The notes beneath the pieces were generated by a model. That model was not told the origin of the DNA, ran no database searches, and saw only the letters and a program-made list of their open reading frames with translations. DNA of 64,000 bases from Lentzea californiensis (GTDB taxonomy: Bacteria > Actinomycetota > Actinomycetes > Mycobacteriales > Pseudonocardiaceae). The DNA lies in contig NZ_JANBBE010000007.1 in NCBI RefSeq assembly GCF_024648825.1, positions 62,001 through 126,000 on the forward strand, read 5' to 3'. Shown here one piece after another: positions 24,866 through 32,872 of the stretch (position 1 is its first letter; every line of letters starts with the position of its first letter). The position numbers and the translations under genes were made by a program.

Positions 24866-25312
24866 TCAGACCGCGGGCGGCCTGTCCTCGTACGGCGTGG
24901 ACAGCACGACGGTCGTCCTCGTCGACACGTTCGCCGACTCCCGGATCTTCTGCAGGAGCTCCTCCAGCGCGACCGGTGAGCTGACGCGGACGCGCAGGAC
25001 GTAGGAGGCGTCGCCCGCCACCGAGTAGCAGGCCTCGATCTCCGGGAGGTGCTCCAGGCGCTTCGGGTAGTCGTCCGGCTCGGCCGGGTTGATCGGGAAC
25101 AGCGAGATGAACGCGGACATCGGCAGGCCGATCTCGGCGCCGTCCAGCCGGGCCGCGTAGCCCTTCACGATGCCGCGCTGTTCGAGGCGCTTCACGCGCT
25201 GGTGCACGGCCGAGACGGACAGGCCCACGCGTTCGGCGAGGTCGGTGAAACTGCACCGGCCGTCCGAGGCGAGTTCCTTCAGTATCGCTCTGTCGATCTG
25301 CTCGAGGGTCAA
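24866..25312 (-). CDS. Lrp/AsnC-family transcriptional regulator
   Basis: A 148-residue protein with an N-terminal winged helix (IDRAILKELASDGRCSFTDLAERVGLSVSAVHQRVKRLEQRGIV) and a C-terminal RAM ligand-binding domain (about residues 65-140: SAFISLFPINP, ACYSVAGDASYVLRVRV). It responds to amino acids in relatives. It starts TTG, overlapping the stop of the peptidase gene (CTTTGA), so it is translated from the same message. It may sense amino acids released by the peptidase. Confidence 0.88.
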   Translation of the reverse strand: MTLEQIDRAILKELASDGRCSFTDLAERVGLSVSAVHQRVKRLEQRGIVKGYAARLDGAEIGLPMSAFISLFPINPAEPDDYPKRLEHLPEIEACYSVAGDASYVLRVRVSSPVALEELLQKIRESANVSTRTTVVLSTPYEDRPPAV

Positions 25313-26430
25313 AGCACCACCAGGTCGTGAGGTCGGTTGTTGAAGGACTCGACGCCGTCCGGGATGGCGACCACGATGTCCTCGATGCGGGCGCCCCAGC
25401 GGCCGGGCAGGTAGATGCCGGGCTCCACGCTGAACGCCATGCCTGCTTCGAGCGGCAGCGAGTTGCCGCTCACGATGTAGGGCTCTTCGTGCACGTCCAG
25501 GCCGATGCCGTGGCCGGTGCGGTGGACGAAGAACTCGCCGAAGCCCGCGTCCGCGATGACGGTGCGGGCGGCGGCGTCCACCTCTTCACAGGTCACGCCG
25601 GGCTTCACGGCGTCCACGGCGGCCTGCTGAGCGGCCTGCAGGACGGCGTAGGTGTCCCGGACGTCGTCGTAAGTGGGCTCGCCCATCACGTAGGTGCGGG
25701 TCGAGTCGGAGTTGTAGCCCTCGGCGACCGGGCCGCCGATGTCGATCACGACGACCTCGCCCGCCTCGACCACGCGGTCGGAGTCGCGGTGGTGCGGGGA
25801 CGCGCCGTTCGGGCCGGAGCCGACGATCACGAACTCGGCGACGGTGTGGCCCTCCTCGACGATCGCGAGCGCGATGTCGTGCGCGACCTCGCGTTCGGTG
25901 CGGCCCACGCGCAGGAACTCGCCCATGCGCGCGTGCACGCGGTCGATCGCGGCGCCTGCCTTGCGCAGGGCGTCGATCTCGGCGGCGTCCTTGCGCATGC
26001 GCAGTTCGCGGATGATCGGGCCGGCCAGCGACTGCGTGCCGCCGATCGCCTGGCCCAGCTTGATGGTGTGCAGGGCCGGCATCATGTCCGCCACGGCCGT
26101 CCTACTGCCCTTGAGCGCGGCCTTGACCAGCGCGTACGGGTCCTCGCCGTCGACCCACGTGACGACCTCGACGCCGAGCTCGTCGGTCGGGATGGCCGCG
26201 TACCCCGGCTGCTCCAGCTTCGGCACGACCAGCGTCGGCGTGCCGCCCACGGGCAGCGCGAGGCAGGTGAGGCGTTCGAAGGAGTCGCCACCGGCACCGA
26301 TCAGGTACCGCAGGTCCGAGCCGGGCGAGATGAGGAGGGCGTCGACGCCCGCCTGCTCGGCGGCGGCGGAAGCGCGGTCGAGCCGCGCACGCAGCGCGGA
26401 CACGTCGATGGGCCCGGTGATCGTTGCCAT
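25309..26430 (-). CDS. Xaa-Pro peptidase (M24 family)
   Basis: A 373-residue aminopeptidase-P/prolidase. The creatinase-like N-terminal domain is followed by the pita-bread fold with metal ligands Asp (VVVIDIGG), Asp (NSDSTR), His (HRTGHGIGLDVHE), Glu (VEPGIY) and Glu (RIEDI). It removes residues ahead of proline in the cytoplasm. The gene order with the exonuclease, DUF4333 protein and helicase matches mycobacterial pepE. ATG start; the first gene of a two-gene unit with the Lrp regulator. Confidence 0.9.
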   Translation of the reverse strand: MATITGPIDVSALRARLDRASAAAEQAGVDALLISPGSDLRYLIGAGGDSFERLTCLALPVGGTPTLVVPKLEQPGYAAIPTDELGVEVVTWVDGEDPYALVKAALKGSRTAVADMMPALHTIKLGQAIGGTQSLAGPIIRELRMRKDAAEIDALRKAGAAIDRVHARMGEFLRVGRTEREVAHDIALAIVEEGHTVAEFVIVGSGPNGASPHHRDSDRVVEAGEVVVIDIGGPVAEGYNSDSTRTYVMGEPTYDDVRDTYAVLQAAQQAAVDAVKPGVTCEEVDAAARTVIADAGFGEFFVHRTGHGIGLDVHEEPYIVSGNSLPLEAGMAFSVEPGIYLPGRWGARIEDIVVAIPDGVESFNNRPHDLVVL

Positions 26431-26479
26431 GACCGAAAGCCTAGTGCGTGGACACCACCGCTCGCCTGCCGCCTGACGG

Positions 26480-26528
26480 CACGCGGGGACCTCCCGTACC
26501 GCATGAGAGTACGAAAGGTCCCCGCGTG
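26480..26528. repeat. 13-bp inverted repeat in a divergent promoter region
   Basis: The arms 26480-26492 and 26516-26528 are perfect complements (CACGCGGGGACCT/AGGTCCCCGCGTG), with a smaller GTAC/GTAC pair inside. It lies between the divergent peptidase and exonuclease genes, where a terminator is not expected. Confidence 0.65.
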
Positions 26529-26580
26529 GCCTTGAGCCTCGGCGAACTCGCGGGCCAGGAAACTAGTAGCTTGTTCGCTC

Positions 26581-27525
26581 GTGAGCTCTCCCCTGGTGCT
26601 GCTGGACTCCGCGAGCCTCTACTTCCGGTCGTACTACGCGCTGCCGGACTCGATGACCGCGCCCGACGGCACGCCCGTCAACGCCGTGCGCGGGTTCGTC
26701 GACACGATCGCCCGCGTCATCACCGAACGCGGCGCGGCCCGCCTGGTCGCCTGCCTCGACGCCGACTGGCGCCCCGAGTTCCGGGTGAAGGCACTGCCGA
26801 CCTACAAGGCGCACCGGGTCGCCCAGGACGCCACCGACGGTTCGGAGGAGGTGCCGGACACGCTGACGCCGCAGATCCCGATCATCCTCGACGTGCTCGA
26901 CGCCGCCGGCATCTGCACCGCCGAGGCCGCCGGCCACGAGGCCGACGACGTGATCGGCGCCCTCGCCCACCGCGAGAAGAAGTCGCCCGTCGAGGTCGTC
27001 ACCGGCGACCGCGACATGTTCCAGGTAGTGCGCTTCGAGCCGACTCCCGTGCACGTCGTCTACGTCGGCCGCGGCTGGAGCAAGGCGGAGGTCCTCGGCC
27101 CCGAGGAACTGGCCACCAAGTACTCGCTGCCGGTGGAGAACGCGGGCTCGGCGTACGCCGACATGTCCGTGCTGCGCGGCGACCCGTCCGACGGCCTGCC
27201 GGGAGTCGCGGGCATCGGCGAGAAGACCGCGGCGAAGCTCATCACCGAGTTCGGCTCGCTCGACGCCGTCCTCAAGGCCGTGACCGACCCGATGGACCGC
27301 AAGCTCACCACCAAGGCCCGCAACGCCCTCATCGCGGCCGAGGACTACCTGGCGGTGGCGCCCGTGGTCGTCCGGACCGCGCTCGACGCCCCGGTCGTGC
27401 TGGACCGCGCCGACGACGTGCCGCGCGTCCCCGCCGACCCCGAGCGGCTGCGCGAGCTCACGCAGCGCTGGGGCCTGGGCAGTTCCGTTCCGCGCCTGGT
27501 GAACGCGATGGAGCGGCGGATCTAG
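26581..27525 (+). CDS. 5'-3' exonuclease (PIN/FEN-like)
   Basis: A 314-residue protein related to the DNA polymerase I exonuclease domain. Acidic metal ligands lie in VLLDSASLYFRSYYA, LVACLDADWRPEFR, HEADDVIGALA and VVTGDRDMFQVV, followed by the helix-hairpin-helix GLPGVAGIGEKTAAKLI near residue 205. It trims 5' flaps or ends in DNA repair or RNA-primer removal. It corresponds in position to the exonuclease gene between helY and pepE in mycobacteria. GTG start; the stop overlaps the convergent Eis-like gene by 4 bp. Confidence 0.9.
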   Translation: MSSPLVLLDSASLYFRSYYALPDSMTAPDGTPVNAVRGFVDTIARVITERGAARLVACLDADWRPEFRVKALPTYKAHRVAQDATDGSEEVPDTLTPQIPIILDVLDAAGICTAEAAGHEADDVIGALAHREKKSPVEVVTGDRDMFQVVRFEPTPVHVVYVGRGWSKAEVLGPEELATKYSLPVENAGSAYADMSVLRGDPSDGLPGVAGIGEKTAAKLITEFGSLDAVLKAVTDPMDRKLTTKARNALIAAEDYLAVAPVVVRTALDAPVVLDRADDVPRVPADPERLRELTQRWGLGSSVPRLVNAMERRI

Positions 27526-28691
27526 AAGAAGGTCGAGCAGAGCGGGGCGACGGGGCCGGCGAACAACGCGTCGGCCTCCGCGAACCGCGAACCCTCGATC
27601 CGCTGGGCGGCCGCGAGGTCGGAGAACTTCGTGTCGCCGAGGTAGACGGCTCCGAGCAAGTCGATCGGGATCGTGATGTCGGGCTTCGACTCGACGCGTT
27701 CGGCACCGTCGGGCGAGACGCGGTAGCAGCCGTCGTTGGCGGGCAGCAGCTTGTCGCGCACCTCGATGACGACCGGGCCGGCGCTGCCGTAGGTGCGGGC
27801 GGCGAGCATGCGCGGAACGTCCACGAGCCGCAGCCAGATCTGGTCGTAGACGTCCTTCGTGTACACGACGCGCGGGTCCTCGAAGAGCCAGTGCAGCGGG
27901 TCGTCGAGTGCGGCGTCGACCTCGATGGTGTCGACCAGGTCCAGCCTCATCAGGTAGATCCAGAGGTCACGCCACGCGTCGGCGTTGGCCCACGCGAAGT
28001 CGTCGACCTCCATGTGGTGGTTGAACTCCTTGTCCTCGGACACCTTGTAGCGGACGTAGCCGTCGTCGCCGTCTGGTCCACTGTGGACGACTGTGACGCG
28101 GTTCTCGGCCTCGGTCTTGCGGTCCAGCGCCCTGGCCCACCAGCCCGGCCAGCGGGAGATCTGTCCCGGCCGGTCGAGGCCGAACTCGGCGTGCAGCTCC
28201 GGCAGCAGCTTGTCCGAGGTGTCGGGGTCGACCATCCGCACCTGGCCGGTCGGCGAGCCCGGGATGACGGCCTTGTGCGCGTCGATCCGCAGGAACCGCA
28301 CTCGTCCGGCGAGGCCGTAACCGAAACGGCCGTAGATACGGCCCTCCGACGCTCGGAGCGTCGCGACGGGTTCCGAGAGCGTCGAGAGTTGTTCGCGCAT
28401 CAGGCCGCTCAGCACGCCACGGCGCGTGTAGTCCGCACGCACACCCACGCGGGACACAGCCGCGTGCGGCACGACGGCACCACCAGGTACCACCATGGCC
28501 CCGGCGAACGTCTGGGTCGTGCCGACCATCTCGTCGCCCTCGAACGCCGCCAGCACCCGGCCGGACTCGTAGGACGGCAGCGTCACCGGCCACTGTTCGT
28601 CCGTGGGCGGGCCCCAGTGCATCGCCCGGCGGAAGAGCGTGTTGTGGGCGCGGTACTGCGCTTCGTCGGTGAGAACGCGGATCTCCGTCAC
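27522..28691 (-). CDS. Eis-like GNAT N-acetyltransferase
   Basis: A 389-residue protein with the Eis architecture: an N-terminal GNAT domain (VPHAAVSRVGVRADYTRRGVLSGLM, the acetyl-CoA site), a second GNAT-like domain, and a C-terminal SCP2-like domain ending at a terminal carboxylate (LCSTFF) that acts as catalytic acid/base in Eis. Relatives acetylate amines, including aminoglycosides and lysines; substrate unknown here. ATG start. Inserted between exonuclease and DUF4333 genes relative to the mycobacterial order. Confidence 0.87.
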   Translation of the reverse strand: MTEIRVLTDEAQYRAHNTLFRRAMHWGPPTDEQWPVTLPSYESGRVLAAFEGDEMVGTTQTFAGAMVVPGGAVVPHAAVSRVGVRADYTRRGVLSGLMREQLSTLSEPVATLRASEGRIYGRFGYGLAGRVRFLRIDAHKAVIPGSPTGQVRMVDPDTSDKLLPELHAEFGLDRPGQISRWPGWWARALDRKTEAENRVTVVHSGPDGDDGYVRYKVSEDKEFNHHMEVDDFAWANADAWRDLWIYLMRLDLVDTIEVDAALDDPLHWLFEDPRVVYTKDVYDQIWLRLVDVPRMLAARTYGSAGPVVIEVRDKLLPANDGCYRVSPDGAERVESKPDITIPIDLLGAVYLGDTKFSDLAAAQRIEGSRFAEADALFAGPVAPLCSTFF

Positions 28692-28747
28692 GCCCGCGAT
28701 CGTCGCTCAGGGCGGCGGCGAACGCACCTCAGTTTCCGGCGAGACAC

Positions 28748-28784
28748 GGAAGGCGCCCCGCAGGAGATCCTGGGGACGCCTTCC
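28748..28784. terminator. Rho-independent-like hairpin after the DUF4333 gene
   Basis: GGAAGGCG plus CCCC (28748-28759) pairs with GGGG plus CGCCTTCC (28772-28784), with one bulged base. It sits 15 bp after the DUF4333 stop and before the Eis-like start, on the same strand. Confidence 0.75.
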
Positions 28785-28798
28785 GGGAGGAACCGGGA

Positions 28799-29506
28799 TC
28801 AGCCGGTGGGCTGGCCGACCTCGTACTCGCCGTCCTCGGTCTTGACGACGATCTTGACCTTCTTGTCCTTGCCGCCGACCTGCACCTTGCACTCGAACGA
28901 GGTGTTGGGCTTGACCTCGTTCTCACCGGTGCACGTCGCCGCGCCGACGTCCGAGATCTTGTACTCGTCCTTCAGGATCTGGACGACGCCCTTCTGGACC
29001 TCGGTGTTGTTGAAGATCTTCTTCTTGAAGAAGGCCGGCGACACGAAGCCGGTGAACAGCACGCCGCCCACGAGCAGGACGACGACGACCGCCGCCACCC
29101 AGATCGCGGCGCTGGACTTCTTCTTCGGCGGCATCGGCGGGCCGTAGCCCGGCTGCTGGCCGTACGGGTTGGGCTGCTGCTGGCCAGGCATGCCGTACTG
29201 CTGCGTCTGCTGACCGTACGGGTCCTGGGCAGGAGTGCCGTACGGGTTCGACTGCGGTTGCTGACCGGGCACGCCGTACTGCTGCGTCTGCTGCTGCGAC
29301 GGGTCGAAACCCGGGTACGGCTGCTGCTGGCCCGGCTGGGGCTGCGGCGGGCCGTACGGGTTCTGTCCCGGGTTCTGCGCCGGGAAGCCGCCAGACGGGG
29401 TGCCGGGAGGGAAACCGCCTCCATAAGGCTGCTGCGGCGGTTGCGGCTGCTGGCCCCACGGCTGCTGCGGATCGTTCCCTCCGGACGGTCCGTACGGGCT
29501 GCTCAT
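28799..29506 (-). CDS. Proline/glutamine-rich membrane-anchored DUF4333 protein
   Basis: A 235-residue protein. Residues 1-128 are low-complexity, built of repeated QQPYG/NPYG/QTQQYG units. One membrane helix follows (AAIWVAAVVVVLLVGGVLFTGF, about 133-154), then an exported DUF4333 domain (to the end) with a conserved cysteine pair (ATCTGENEV...SFECKVQVGGKD). The orientation is probably cytoplasmic N-terminus, outside C-terminus. It corresponds in position to the mycobacterial membrane protein next to helY. Function unknown. ATG start. Confidence 0.85.
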   Translation of the reverse strand: MSSPYGPSGGNDPQQPWGQQPQPPQQPYGGGFPPGTPSGGFPAQNPGQNPYGPPQPQPGQQQPYPGFDPSQQQTQQYGVPGQQPQSNPYGTPAQDPYGQQTQQYGMPGQQQPNPYGQQPGYGPPMPPKKKSSAAIWVAAVVVVLLVGGVLFTGFVSPAFFKKKIFNNTEVQKGVVQILKDEYKISDVGAATCTGENEVKPNTSFECKVQVGGKDKKVKIVVKTEDGEYEVGQPTG

Positions 29507-29615
29507 CAGTCGACCTCCGTGTGTACGACGTTGCGGCGAAATCCAATCACACCGTTGACGTCAGTCTTTACTCCGACTCGCAAAACCTTCGTCAGGGCTG
29601 GGTCACAACTCGGGG

Positions 29616-32357
29616 TCACATCATCGCCACGACTCCGTGCCGCAGCGCGTCGACGGCCTTGGCGGCGGCCGCGCCGACCGGGTCCTGGCGGCCGACGACC
29701 TCGCGGATCTGGTCCAGGAGGTCGATCACCTGCCGGCACCAGCGCACGAAGTCGCCCGCGCCGAGCTCGTTGCCGCCGGCCTCGGCGGCGCTCAGGACCT
29801 TCTCCAGCGACTCGCCGCGCGCCCAGCGGTACACCGGCCAGGCGAAACCGGGGTCGGGCTGGCGGGTGATGCGTTCGAGCTTGAGGCGGCGCTCGTCGTC
29901 CTCGATCTCCGCCCACAGCCGCACGGTCTTGAGCATCGCGTCGGCCACCGGGCCCTGCGGCAGGCGGGCCTCGACGGGACCGTCCCGGCGCGCCTCGTAG
30001 ACCAGCGACGACACGACGGCGGCGAGCTCCTCCGGCTTGAGGCCTTTCCACACACCGTGGCGGATGCACTCGGCGGCGAGCAGGTCCGACTCGCTGTAGA
30101 GCCTGGTCAGACGCTTGCCGTCGGCGGTGACCTCCTCGGACTCGCTGAGGTAGCCGCGCTCGCGCAGCAGCGCGCGGATGCGGTCGAACTGGCGCGCCAG
30201 CGAGTGCGTCGTCGCCGCGACCTTGCGCTCCAGCTGCTGGTTCTCGGCCAGCAGCCGGTGGTACCGCTCGCCCCACCGGGCGTGGTCCTCGCGCTGGTCG
30301 CAGCCGTGGCACGGGTGGGCGCGCAGGGCACGGCGCAGCGTCGCGAGCTCGGGGTCGTCGTCCGCCGTGGTCTGCCTGCGGCCGCGCGACGGCACCGTGA
30401 TGCCCGTGTTGCGGATCGTGGACGCCAGGTCGCGACGCGACTTCGGCGAGCGCACGTCGACCTGCTTGGGCAGCCGGATGTGGCCCAGCACCTCGACCGG
30501 CGACGGGAAGTCCGCCGACGTCAGGCGGCCCGACCAGCGGTCCTCGGTGACGACCAGCGGCTTCGCCTCGCCCATCGGCTCGAGGCCGGGGTCGACGACG
30601 ACGGCGAGGCCGCTGCGGCGCCCGGACGGCACCGCGATCACGTCGCCCTTGCGCAGCCGCTCGAGCGACTTGGCCGTCTCGATGCGCCGCGAGTTCGTGT
30701 TCTGCTTCGAGAGCTGCTTCTCCCGGTCGCCGATGCGGCGGCGCAGTGCCGCGTACTCGCTGAAGTCGCCCAGGTGGCACGTCATCGCCTCGGTGTAGCC
30801 GGCGAGCGCCTCCTTGTTGCGCTCGATGCGGCGCGCGAGCCCCACGACCGACCTGTCCGCCTGGAACTGCGCGAACGACTGCTCCAGGATCTCGCGCGCG
30901 GACGCCGCGCCGAGCTGGTGCACGAGGTTGACGGCCATGTTGTAGCCCGGCCGGAACGACGACCGCAGCGGGTACGTGCGGGTGGACGCGAGCCCGCCGA
31001 CGGCCTTGGGGTCGATCCCCGGCTGCCAGACGACGACCGCGTGCCCCTCGATGTCGATGCCGCGACGCCCCGCACGACCCGTGAGCTGCGTGTACTCGCC
31101 TGGGGTGAGGTCGACGTGCGCCTCACCGTTGTACTTCACGAGCTTTTCGAGCACGACCGTGCGCGCGGGCATGTTGATGCCCAGCGCGAGCGTCTCGGTG
31201 GCGAACACGACCTTGACCAGGCCGCGGACGAACAGCTCCTCGACCGTCTCCTTGAACGCGGGCAGCAGCCCGGCGTGGTGCGACGCGATGCCGCGCTCCA
31301 GCGCCTCGCGCCACTCCCAGTAGCCGAGCACCGTCAGGTCGGCCTCGGGCAGGTCGCGCGTCTTCTCGTCGACGATCCGGCGGACCAGCTCGGTCTCCTC
31401 CGCCGAGTTGAGCCGCAGTCCCGCCCGCGCCGTCTGCGTGACCGCCGCGTCACAGCCGGCACGGCTGAACACGAACACGATCGCGGGCAGCAACGACGCC
31501 GCGTCGAGCCGCTGGATCATGTCGATGCGCGAAGTCGGCTTGAACCCGCTGTTGCGCGCCGGCCGCCCAGGGCCACCGCTGCGGTTGCGCCCGCGGCTGA
31601 ACGGCACGTGGTACCGCACCAGTTCCTCGGTCTTGCGCAGCACCTGGGAGTTGATCCGCGCGTGCGTCTGGTCGCCCTCGAAGAGGTCGAGCATCTGGTT
31701 GCCCACCATCATGTGCTGCCACAGCGGCACGGGCCGGTGCTCGTCGACCACGACGGAGGTGTCGCCGCGGACCTCGACCAGCCACTCGCCGAACTCCTCG
31801 GCGTTGCTGACCGTCGCGGACAGGCCGACCACCTGCACGTGCTCCGGCAGGTGCAGGATGACCTCCTCCCACACCGGCCCGCGGAAGCGGTCCGCGAGGT
31901 AGTGCACCTCGTCCATCACGACGTACGCGAGTCCGTCCAGAGTGGACGAACCCGAGTACAGCATGTTCCGCAGCACCTCGGTCGTCATGACCACGACCGG
32001 CGCACCGCCGTTGATGCTCGTGTCGCCGGTGAGCAGGCCGATCTTGTCCGCCCCGTACCGCGCGGTGAGGTCGGCGAACTTCTGGTTGCTCAGCGCCTTG
32101 ATCGGCGTCGTGTAGAAGCACTTGCGGCCCTCGGTCAGCGCGAGGTGCACGGCGAACTCGCCCACCACCGTCTTACCGGCACCGGTGGGGGCGCAGACGA
32201 GCACTCCGTGACCGTCCTCCAGGGCCTCGCAGGCCTGGCGCTGGAACGGGTCCAGCTCGAACGAGATCACGGACAGGAAATCGGTCAGCTTGGGCCGCTG
32301 GGCGTTGCGCCGGGAGTGGGCGTAGGCCTCGGCCGGGGACCGCGAAGCACTTGACAC
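29616..32357 (-). CDS. helY: Ski2/HelY-like DExH-box RNA helicase
   Basis: A 913-residue superfamily-2 helicase. Walker A APTGAGKT (about residue 55), motif II VMDEVHYL (DEVH), SATVSN motif III, and motif VI QLTGRAGRRGID, followed by a winged-helix region and a C-terminal DSHCT domain (LPQGPVADAMLKTVRLWAEIEDDERRL). This is the Mtr4/Ski2-like group found next to tat genes in actinobacteria. It unwinds RNA; the exact substrates are unclear. GTG start. The gene lies 515 bp from htpG, longer than other gaps here. Confidence 0.88.
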   Translation of the reverse strand: MSSASRSPAEAYAHSRRNAQRPKLTDFLSVISFELDPFQRQACEALEDGHGVLVCAPTGAGKTVVGEFAVHLALTEGRKCFYTTPIKALSNQKFADLTARYGADKIGLLTGDTSINGGAPVVVMTTEVLRNMLYSGSSTLDGLAYVVMDEVHYLADRFRGPVWEEVILHLPEHVQVVGLSATVSNAEEFGEWLVEVRGDTSVVVDEHRPVPLWQHMMVGNQMLDLFEGDQTHARINSQVLRKTEELVRYHVPFSRGRNRSGGPGRPARNSGFKPTSRIDMIQRLDAASLLPAIVFVFSRAGCDAAVTQTARAGLRLNSAEETELVRRIVDEKTRDLPEADLTVLGYWEWREALERGIASHHAGLLPAFKETVEELFVRGLVKVVFATETLALGINMPARTVVLEKLVKYNGEAHVDLTPGEYTQLTGRAGRRGIDIEGHAVVVWQPGIDPKAVGGLASTRTYPLRSSFRPGYNMAVNLVHQLGAASAREILEQSFAQFQADRSVVGLARRIERNKEALAGYTEAMTCHLGDFSEYAALRRRIGDREKQLSKQNTNSRRIETAKSLERLRKGDVIAVPSGRRSGLAVVVDPGLEPMGEAKPLVVTEDRWSGRLTSADFPSPVEVLGHIRLPKQVDVRSPKSRRDLASTIRNTGITVPSRGRRQTTADDDPELATLRRALRAHPCHGCDQREDHARWGERYHRLLAENQQLERKVAATTHSLARQFDRIRALLRERGYLSESEEVTADGKRLTRLYSESDLLAAECIRHGVWKGLKPEELAAVVSSLVYEARRDGPVEARLPQGPVADAMLKTVRLWAEIEDDERRLKLERITRQPDPGFAWPVYRWARGESLEKVLSAAEAGGNELGAGDFVRWCRQVIDLLDQIREVVGRQDPVGAAAAKAVDALRHGVVAMM

Positions 32358-32428
32358 CCCTTCAGGCTTTCACATCACACCGACAATCGCCGCCGAGATA
32401 GATTAACTTCAGACTTCACTGAAGTAAT

Positions 32429-32459
32429 AGAGGGCGATGTCCTGCGGACATTGCTCTCT
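32429..32459 (+). repeat. Strong hairpin upstream of the helicase
   Basis: The stem arms 32429-32442 and 32446-32459 pair over 14 positions with two G-U wobbles on the plus strand and a 3-nt loop (TGC). On the minus strand the wobbles become C-A mismatches, so it favours a plus-strand transcript. No T-tract follows. Confidence 0.5.
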
Positions 32460-32737
32460 ACCTGCGGTTTTGCGCCAGGCGCCGACTTGCGCGCGAGGGC
32501 GGTCGTACGGCAGACGCCCGCCCTCACAGTTCCGTCGCCTCGCGCGACCACCCTCGCAAGGCGACCATCCGCATGGCAGGCGATCCTCCGCTGGAACCGG
32601 CGCCCGCCACCGCACCCGACCCGCGCGGTGCCAACCGGCGCCGGCCCTCGCATGGTGACCACGCCGCCAACCTGACGTGGCGATGCGAAGCGAGCCGTCT
32701 GAACCTTCAGGACCGGGTAGCGGTTCGGGGCCGCAAC

Positions 32738-32795
32738 GCGATTGGGGCTTGACCTTGAGGCAGCATCCCGCCCTCTCGAGGTCAGCCCCGATCGC
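32738..32795. terminator. Probable htpG terminator
   Basis: The arms (32738-32755 and 32779-32795) pair over 17 positions, with one bulged T and one wobble. It lies about 80 bp beyond the htpG stop in the direction of transcription. A long loop between the arms makes this call tentative. Confidence 0.45.
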
Positions 32796-32872
32796 AACCC
32801 CGCGCAGTTCCGTCACGACCCGCGCAAGGCAACCACGCGCCTGCAAGCCGCCCCGCAAGGCAACCACCAGCG

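Larger units (their letters stand above)
32358..32872. other. 515-bp intergenic region with several hairpins
   Basis: No convincing coding frame lies between htpG and the helicase. Visible structures are ACTTCAG/CTGAAGT arms at 32406-32412 and 32419-32425, a 14-bp stem at 32429-32459 (strong only in plus-strand RNA because of two G-U pairs), and a 17-bp stem at 32738-32795 with one wobble and one bulge. The last is a plausible htpG terminator. The region upstream of the helicase GTG is relatively AT-rich (32370-32430) and may hold its promoter. Confidence 0.6.

Noticed and set aside
29130..29470. Tandem repeats resembling a CRISPR or VNTR
   Set aside because: They are coding repeats of the Pro/Gln/Tyr-rich N-terminus of the DUF4333 protein and lack regular spacers.
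29637..32354. Plus-strand open frame of 905 codons across the helicase
   Set aside because: Antisense to a clear Ski2-like helicase; composition typical of an overlapping shadow.
32409..32867. Possible small gene in the htpG-helicase spacer
   Set aside because: Two overlapping frames are open, but neither has a plausible RBS, conserved motif or G/C-biased third positions.
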